Shown one piece after another: positions 18,092-25,243 of a stretch of DNA of 25,243 bases (position 1 is its first letter; each line of letters begins with the position of its first letter). The notes under the pieces are model-generated. The model searched no databases, was not told where the DNA came from, and saw only the letters and a program-made list of their open reading frames with translations. The DNA is taken from assembly GCF_000003605.2 (NCBI RefSeq), contig NW_003147273.1, positions 48,639 through 73,881 on the forward strand. Reading direction: 5' to 3'. This stretch comes from Saccoglossus kowalevskii (Eukaryota; Hemichordata; Enteropneusta; Harrimaniidae). Position numbers and translations under genes: made by a program.

Positions 18092-21000
18092 TATTGATAT
18101 CGTAAACGTTGTATGTTTCTAATATGTGTCCTATATTCTATTACATTCTCATGCTACTTTGTCTCAGAGAGCCCCATGTTTGAAATGTGACATAAAATTG
18201 ATCCTTACACCTGGAAATTGGATATTAGTGGTGGATAACATATTTGGCCGCCATTAGTCAGCTACATTTGGCGCCCCGAATTAAAAAGAACAATCTTTCT
18301 ATTGAACGTTGAATACATTTTTCTCTTTGAACAGATTGAGAATTGACCATATTAAATAGAGAGGCAGAAAAACGTCCAGATTTTAAATCTGCTAATATGC
18401 ATTTTTCTCGAGTTGAGCTAATATTTTTTATTGGTTTCGCCAGTTCAATGTCATTGAATGTACTTGCACGCTATGAATTTGATGTCAGTATATGAATTAT
18501 GGGTCTGTAAATGTACGCATTAAAAGCATATATACATATTATTAACAACATACTATTAGACGGAGTTATCTATTGTGTTGAATATATCCATGTACGTCGT
18601 GTCAGCTTGTTTGGCATATATTTTATAATGTTATACACAGTAAGCTTCGGCTTTAGTCGGCCGACCAAACATTGCAAATGAACTTTTGATTGCACACGCT
18701 TTCATCCATATATATCACAGAAAGAAACTTTCCACGGTAAGCGTCGTTGTGATTTTAAACCCACAATTCCGATTTTAAAATAAATCCAGTTATTTTAACA
18801 GTTATACAAATTGACATTCTGTATTACAAACTGTAGTTTCTCTTCGGTTAAGGTATCAAAAGTTGGTCAAAACTCACCAAATGTTTATTTTAAAGAGAAA
18901 TGTTGAAATACTATGAACACTACATTACTGTAATTTTGCATGGATACCCGATTTTCACATGAAATAACATTTATATTGGCCACCCCACTATTGGCATATA
19001 AACTACAATCTTTCATGAATATGTGTGCTCTCTTTTCTTGTTTCACTTCCGTGATGATGTCTACCATATATCGGGCCTGTGATAGTATTATTCTTTCTGT
19101 CCGGGTACTGAATCCAAATTCAAGTGTATATGCTGGCATGTACGCGGTAAAATGGAATTTCCATTTGTTGAAGATAAGTCGCTATCTATGTGTGCTTCTT
19201 TTACTTGACTCAGCTAACGTGAGATATATGTAGAATAAGCGTCCGTGTCCGAAACCTTAAGGTATCACATTAACTTAGAATGCGAGGTATGTCATAGCCA
19301 ATGTGAACTCTACCATTTCTCAAAATATTGATATGAACACAATACGCTATTAAGTACGTTAATTGTTTGGTTACTATTGTATATACATCGCGTTAACGAG
19401 TATGCTTAAAGGCTCAATGGCACAAACATATGAAATTTGTCTTCGTGTATCTTTGATGGGGAACACTGTTCGATTATACTGTAACTGCTTTGACCAGTAA
19501 GTCCAAGTTATTCGCAATAATAGTATTGCTAGTTCAAACTATAATTGGTTGGAATTACTTGCCGCACACGTTTTAAATGACCCCTAAAAACAAATAAACC
19601 GATACAACCATTTCGAACCACATACTATCTGGGGGATTCAGGTTTTTAATCATACACATGACCAACATTTTAGTTTAATTGAATGTCTGCATGTTCTTTG
19701 AATATGTCTCGTCTCTCTGCAGAGAAAACAAGAAAACACCTGATTGGGCATTACTAGTGTCACGACAAATTTGGGTTCGTGCAAATTCTGGACAACTTGG
19801 TTCGTAGAAACAAGAAACCGGTTTCTTGATGTACCGGAACATCAGCATAATTGCGCCCCGGTTGTATTGACCAGTAACTCTACTCGTTGTTATAACTAGA
19901 GTGTTGTTTATACTGGTAATTGTATTAGCGACCACCCGGCTTATCCCGCTAACTAGGTCGATAACCTCTGGTTATAATGGCATATGACACAAAAGAGCAG
20001 CAACTTGTGGGCAAAAACATTTGTGCTTTCCGTTGATCCTTACATGATCTACGTGGATGTATTAACTTGTTCCCTGTTATATGTATGTGCTGCCCCAATA
20101 GCCACAGCTAAATAAACACTAATTACGTATTATCCTTTCTGAAACGTGCTTAATTCTTGTTCCTGTCATTTGATTCGTCGTTAATGTTAATGTAATGTTA
20201 ATAGGCATCGAAGGGCGTTTAACAACATTTGTCAAGAAAAAAACAACATGGCAGGCGCTTTAATTTGTTTTAATAACTGCTTTTGCTGGCGTAATGATAT
20301 GGTGAATCTGTGTAAGAACACACCAGCTGAATAAATCTTTATTTTCATTTTTGCAGCTTCAAGTTGTATGTGTCTGGTTTATGTACTTTTATTTTGTTTC
20401 TGTATGTAATAATGACATATATTGCAAGTTTGTCAAACAATTTACTCAAGTTTATTCGAATAAATCAGAATTACGAGCAACACATACTCCGGAAATACTC
20501 TCTGGAGGACAACCATATATACTGTGGCTCAGCACAAATGTCAACGGGACAGCAGTTCTGTTTTTAAAGATCTTAGCTAATATCAGTAATATTATGCATA
20601 TATTGAATTATTTTGAAATATTGCTCTTCGCGCGTATAACTGATACAGTTCGCATATTTTAATAGTCACATTAAACACATTAATCACGCCCTCTGATATG
20701 TTTGCTGGTAAGATGTAGATTATGAACCACAATCCCCATCCAGCATCCAAAAAGTAAGTTAATCCATTACCACCAATTTCAACTTCGGCCCAGGATCACC
20801 CAGAGTGAACATTGTGTATTACCATGTATTACATATATTACTGAACATAGCAAAATAGAAAAGTTTTCTCAGGTTAAAATTATCCAAATAACAGAGTTCA
20901 TTGTTTCATGAATGACAAGCGTATTTAACGATCTATCTTGAATTCAATCGTTAATTTTGGTGTTGTACATGTTGCTCACTGTTAAGTTTCACCGTTGATG

Positions 21001-21408
21001 GCATGAGAACTCTTTAGTTGAAAACATTTTAGTTGAAACATATATCTTAGAGTGTCAGTGTCCATTCACAAATGACCGTAGCCTGGCATATTTATTTGTT
21101 GAAGGGAAAAGGTGTTATACATCTAATGATAATTGAAATATAGTTTTAATAATCCGTAGGAAATATCAGCAATCAAACCTTGCAATGAAAATTGGCTTTG
21201 GTACATACAGACGGTTATGGTACATTCAGTGCTATATTGCTGCAAACAAAATTCAAATTCGAATGGAACAAACGCTAGAATATGTAATATGCAGATTAGC
21301 TCTGAGAAATATCACGAATAATGATTAATACGAGAAGCACGATAACACGAAGTTACAGACAAGCGCAGATGTAAAAAAAGTTCAAATTAATACTTCTGAT
21401 AACTAATT
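18092..21408. other. Intergenic region between gene C and the receptor gene (convergent 3' ends)
   Basis: About 3.3 kb, AT-rich. The first 150 bp are the gene C 3' UTR (possible CATAAA signal at 18191-18196). The last 350 bp should be the 3' UTR of the receptor gene on the - strand. Between them I see no repeat family or coding exon. Open frames such as 18940-19233, 19675-19935 (- strand) and 20351-20662 show no domain or exon-like borders. Confidence 0.55.
21091..21096 (-). terminator. Candidate polyadenylation signal of the receptor gene
   Basis: TTTATT on the + strand is AATAAA on the - strand, about 313 bases after the receptor stop codon. A weaker ATTAAA lies nearer, at 21145-21150. Either could serve. 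Confidence 0.3.
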
Positions 21409-23842
21409 TCAAATATCTTCTTCTGTCAAAGTATCGTATAATCCAGATTCTGGTCTCTCACTACCTAACAGCGACATGTAAAAATGCTCGTGAAGGTTTT
21501 GTTCACTTGTACACGCATCCACGTGAAGTGCAGGTGGCGCTGATGGATTTTCGAATTCAACCATCATATTGTCTGGATTATACAATACGTTCTGCTCACC
21601 ATATACGTTAGCTGAAACGTGGGTCTGGTGTTGCGGAACAGATCTATGTAAGGAAGATCCCCGGCTCCTGCATAATACAAATGTGTAACACTTGTGTTAG
21701 TAGCAATAGTGATTTGTAGACTTACGTGTAGTTAAAGCTGGGGAGTCGTCACCTGCGCACGCGCGGGAATTGAGTTCCAAGCGACGATAACAACACACGT
21801 TAAAACGCAAATGTTCATGGGTAGACTCTTGTTTATAAACAATGACAGGCTATGGCCATCTGACGCATGCGCAGGGGACGACTCCCCCGTTTTAATATAT
21901 GTCATGTTTAACAATTATGTATGTATTCATGACGTCGTGTATTACGTCTTCAAGAGACTACTATTTGGGTAGTTCTTATTCTACTAGAGTTGGACATACA
22001 ATAACTAAAACAGTTCACTTTCACATTCTCAATCTAAGCACTGTTAGTTTTGAATTTGTTAACAATTATTGTTTTTATTCGATGTTGCTTTCCTTTTGAT
22101 TTGCCTTTTATTAAAATACAAGTCCCCCCCCCACCAATCTCATATACTCAATTGAAATTTTTATTGAACGTTACTGGTGATGTCAGCAAATATATAATAC
22201 TATCAGAATGTCAAGCTCATATGACATCATGTTAATGGACGGCAAAAGACCCATGAAAGTTTTCGGGGCGCATCTAAGATATATCAGTGACCCAATCACG
22301 CAATACATTGGTATAAGCCCCAAAACCGGTAAAAACATATGTTCCTTTAAAAAACGGAACAACACAAATGCAGTTAACACTTATCTAAACAAATCTAAGT
22401 TCTTATATGATGTCAAGTTGGTGCATTGGATTTATATTGACTGTTTAGATTGATTGAGAAAGATATGATAACATGTTTCTTTAAGTCCACCTATTAAACA
22501 TACTTACTTTAGATAACATGCGAATAATACAACCACGATGATTATCAAGATGAGAAACACTGTGACACTGCTACTGATAATTACTATTTGTTGTACTTTT
22601 TGTGAACTTTCACCATCAGCAGCAGTCGTTGTTTTTGGTGGAATCGTCGAACGTGATGTTTTCAATGTATTTGTTGTTTTTGTATTCGGTTTTGAACCAG
22701 GTGTTGTAGGGGCTGACATACGGGTGGTTGGATGGATTGTCGTACGAGGGGTCTCTTTTGTTGTTAGGGTTCCTGAAAAGGGCAGACAATACTATCATGT
22801 AAATGCAACTATTGTGACATACTAGAATTATTTATGAATGAGCTCTGCTATACGTTTTCTATCTTGAAATACCATCTAGATGCAAATTTTGTCTGTAAAC
22901 AGGGAGCACCGTTTCTTGGTTCTACTATGATTACAGAATTAGTTAACATTTGAGTTGATCAGTATATATATATATATATATTTATACATACATTTTAACA
23001 TACAATATAGATATATATAGATATTGGTGTTTGATACTGCTGGAATAATTAGTATCACACAGATACAATTATATATTCACATAATCGCTGCACATACGTA
23101 ATGTTAATTAACGTTTGTTAATTTCTTTTTATTGAAAAAATATTGCGCGTAATGTAAACATATTTTAACAACTATATATCCCAGTAATATTTGATACAAA
23201 CACATTCATATTATATCTTCACAAGTATAAGTCCATACTCGTGGCTAATTTTTTGTTCTATTCATTGCAATTCCAAATATTTCAAATATTAGCTCAAAAT
23301 GATATCAAACCCGAGCTTGAAACAATACTAACAGGTTTATCTGTTTATAAATATATTTACTAGTTCTAATGACATTTGTGATCATGTAATTCCCACATCT
23401 GAACAATACAATTGAGAATTATGGATTATTAAAAGACTAAATAGAAAATGTATAAGAAGTGGCTGATCAAAAATACGTTTGAAATATATACTACTTATAT
23501 AACTACTGCCTAGGTGATTTGTCATTTTTTATCACAGTTCATAATATCAGTCATGGAAACGTTTGAATAAATACATACCGCTGGACAAAATGCCCAGATA
23601 CAAGTCCATGGCTTCCTTGAATATTTCCGAACTGCGACTGATAATATTCAATCCAGTTTCTTTATCTGCTCTCTGTAGATGACTGTCCGCACGGTCTGTC
23701 CAATAAATGTAATCTTCATCGACAGCAATGCTGAACGGATGAGTTTTGCCCTCAAGTTGAATCAAAGAGTGTCGAATTCCATAGTTCAAATTATAGTATT
23801 CTATTTTATTAGTTCTTGCATCGCACCAGTAGAGTTTACTAT
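21409..23842 (-). CDS. C-terminal part of a type I membrane receptor with LDLR class B (YWTD) repeats
   Basis: Three - strand exons join in frame: 23842-23579, 22772-22508 and 21667-21409 (stop TGA 21411-21409), giving about 261 residues. Exon 1 holds YWTD beta-propeller repeats (SKLYWCDARTNKI, then SIAVDEDYIYWTDRADSHLQ). Exon 2 is a Thr/Pro/Ser-rich stalk, probably O-glycosylated, followed by a membrane helix (IVIISSSVTVF... to ACYL, about 22587-22510). Exon 3 is the cytoplasmic tail with YMSL and YDTL, YxxPhi-type sorting motifs, and an acidic end TEEDI. Both junctions keep phase (G|GA and AA|G codons). LDLR-B proteins are endocytic or signalling receptors. Exon 1 could instead begin at 23876 (acceptor TCTCAG). 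There is no EGF module between propeller and stalk, unusual for LRP/LDLR, and no clear NPxY. The 5' exons are beyond the window or not recognisable; the exact family is unknown. Confidence 0.8.
21668..22507. other. Receptor intron before the tail exon
   Basis: 840 bp on the - strand, donor GTAAGTA (22507-22501), acceptor TTATGCAG (ending 21668). It contains MITE-like copy 4 and a short run of C near 22124-22133. The open frame 22208-22453 (+) has no recognisable domain. Confidence 0.65.
21733..21894 (-). mobile_element. MITE-like element, copy 4 (receptor intron, inverted orientation)
   Basis: A 158-bp element between TA (or TTAA) sites. The terminal repeats are AAGCTGGGGAGTCGTCACC and GGGGACGACTCCCCCGTTTT. 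Its inner block (CCAAGCGACGATAACAACAC) is the reverse complement of the block in copies 1-3, so it sits in the opposite orientation. One right-end base differs (CGTTTT for CGCTTT). Confidence 0.85.
22773..23578. other. Receptor intron between the YWTD exon and the stalk/TM exon
   Basis: 806 bp on the - strand, donor GTATGT, acceptor CCCTTTTCAG. Very AT-rich, with a (TA)n tract at about 22961-22981. Nothing else is recognised. Confidence 0.65.
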
Positions 23843-24344
23843 CTGTCGATAACACATAGAAACATACTTTGTATCTCTGAGATTTTAATTTAATTAATGA
23901 TTTTTGAAAAGCACATATCAATTTTATTTTCATGGTTACTAGTACCACACGTTAATTAAATTCAGTAATGAGAAAACGCAACACTCGTTTGACGCTCAAT
24001 TTATGGTTTGGCCCATCACAAATTGCAACAGAAATAATTTCTTCACAATACATCCCGGGGAGGTGCCTAGATTGACATACTAAAAGTCTAGGAAAATCCA
24101 GGTTTCCGAAATATATCTAGTTTGCATATATTCAAAATGGCCGTTTGGTGCATTTTTACAACATGGAAAATATAACTATTAGGACATATCTTTAATTGTA
24201 GATGACATTTTTTTAGATATTCAAGTTGCTGCGATATGGTTTGCTGTGTCTGAATGTATGTGATTTCGAAAAATTTGATTTAATAACAATGCCATTTGCA
24301 TAAATCCAATATGTCCGTCAAAATAGTATCATTTAAATGTGCAA
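23843..24344. other. AT-rich sequence, probably receptor intron
   Basis: It lies 5' of the YWTD exon on the - strand. The likely acceptor is TATCGACAG (ending 23843), with TCTCAG (ending 23877) as an alternative. No further YWTD-type exon can be seen in it. Confidence 0.45.
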
Positions 24345-25243
24345 CCTCGGGTGGTCTCTCGGAGTCTGTTCCTCGTAATGACTCCGTGATGCACGCCGAG
24401 GGATGAGGGAAACATCGATCCTAGTGACCCGATATTCAAACCCCCCTCACCCTCGATCCTGAAACAGTCACTCTAGGGGGGACGCACAGATGGTGTTGAT
24501 GGGCGGACCTTGGTCCCACATGGAATAGAGGCCTGAATCCTTAGGTTAGATAATTCTTATGCCCAACCTTTTCCGCTGGACAAGGAGCTACCCGATCGAG
24601 CGGTGTTTGAGACTGGAGCCAGCAGAGTCTGGAGTCAAATCTCGTGCCCAATTAGATCCTTCGGTTCTTCCCCTACTCCGGTACCACACATTTTTTTGGT
24701 TAGGTGGGACGGGCAAAGGGAGTGGCCGCGTTCATGAAATATTTCGACCAATTAGTCGGAAACAATCCATGCACTGAGTGGCGACCCTCAAACTTGTGGC
24801 CAGACCACTGAAAAAATTTTTTTTGCGCCGCCAGCACTCTGAAATCTCAATGGCGGAACGCAACAGCCTCCTAGACCAGCAGACACAGCCATTGGTAGGA
24901 CACCACACAGCTAAGCTGCAGTGTCATCTGGCTCTCGTGGCAGGAGCTGCCTCTGTACAACGGAATGCAGTTTTGGCTGTTTTCACTGGGTGCACCACCA
25001 CCTCAGTTATGCAGGCTGGACCTCCCCCACCCTCGTCTTTTTTGAGGATGGAAGTAGCTGTCTTGGTGTCTTGGGGTCCCACTGACTAGTTGGTACAGAT
25101 GAGACCCGCGAGCCAGTTTGGCTTCTGCCAAGGGCAAGCGGTAAGGACCCCAAGCTGAGAAAATGTAACGACCAAAGTCGGTACCCACTGGCTAGAAGTA
25201 GCCAGGAGACAAGCGTCCTGGCTCTTCCAGGGGAAGGACTAGT
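24345..25243. mobile_element. GC-rich block at the right edge, probably part of a retrotransposon or other large dispersed element
   Basis: Composition rises abruptly at about 24345 and remains high to the end. The first 60 bases can fold as nested hairpins (CCTCGG 24345-24350 with CCGAGG 24396-24401; CGGAGT 24360-24365 with ACTCCG 24381-24386). Open frames on both strands are short (at most about 100 codons) and have no known domain. A structured start followed by a GC-rich leader with few frames would suit the 5' UTR of a non-LTR element whose ORFs lie beyond the window. This is inference from style only; no reverse transcriptase or terminal repeat is visible. Confidence 0.35.

Noticed and set aside
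20351-20662. 103-codon open frame in the C-receptor intergenic region
   Set aside because: Preceded by TTTGCAG, which could look like an acceptor, but no domain, no partner exon and no conservation with the neighbouring genes.
22616-22798. - strand frame over the receptor stalk exon ending in NNDCC
   Set aside because: Wrong frame: the Thr-rich frame is the one that joins in phase with both neighbouring exons and leads into the membrane helix.
13198-22981. (TA)n tracts at about 13198-13216 and 22961-22981, and homopolymer runs (T near 2758 and 6398, G near 9260 and 14465, C near 22124)
   Set aside because: Ordinary low-complexity DNA; no evidence of function.
1-25243. CRISPR array, tRNA/rRNA genes, prokaryotic operons
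   Set aside because: No spaced direct repeats, no cloverleaf or rRNA-like sequence recognised, and all supported genes are spliced.

Overview
This window looks like nuclear DNA from an animal, most likely a marine invertebrate. The evidence is small exons separated by AT-rich introns with GT..AG borders, no operon-like packing, microsatellites, and several short inverted-repeat transposon remnants. I cannot name the species from sequence alone; a non-vertebrate deuterostome would fit, but that is a guess.

The main content is a head-to-tail cluster of three paralogous genes on the + strand. They encode p24/TMED cargo-receptor proteins (GOLD domain, luminal coiled-coil region, one membrane helix, short cytosolic tail). 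The C-terminal tail (RRLFNxKTxTPTQKPRA) most resembles the TMED6 branch of the gamma-p24 subfamily. Gene A (2212-5488) lacks its first exon in this window. Genes B (9355-12315) and C (15086-18091) are complete, with four exons each and the same intron positions and phases (0, 1, 0). Introns, 5' flanks and 3' flanks also show patches of homology, so the whole locus was duplicated, not only the coding sequence.

On the - strand, convergent with gene C, lies the 3' end of a type I membrane receptor (23842-21409). Three exons join in frame: part of an LDL-receptor class B (YWTD) propeller, then a Thr/Pro-rich mucin-like stalk with a transmembrane helix, then an 85-residue cytoplasmic tail exon with two YxxPhi-type motifs. 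Its 5' exons are not seen here.

The rest is repeat material. A four-copy family of about 117-159 bp inverted-repeat elements (MITE-like) has one copy in or next to each TMED paralog and one in a receptor intron; comparing paralogs shows that some insertions came after the duplication. A pentanucleotide (CTACA)n microsatellite sits at the same place in intron 3 of all three TMED genes. A foldback element with arms of about 300 bp lies between genes A and B. A degenerate tandem repeat fills intron 2 of gene A. The right edge (24345-25243) changes to GC-rich, ORF-poor sequence that looks like the end of a larger dispersed element. Intron 1 of genes B and C shares short conserved blocks, including a palindromic E-box next to GATAAG. 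No tRNA, rRNA or CRISPR was recognised.
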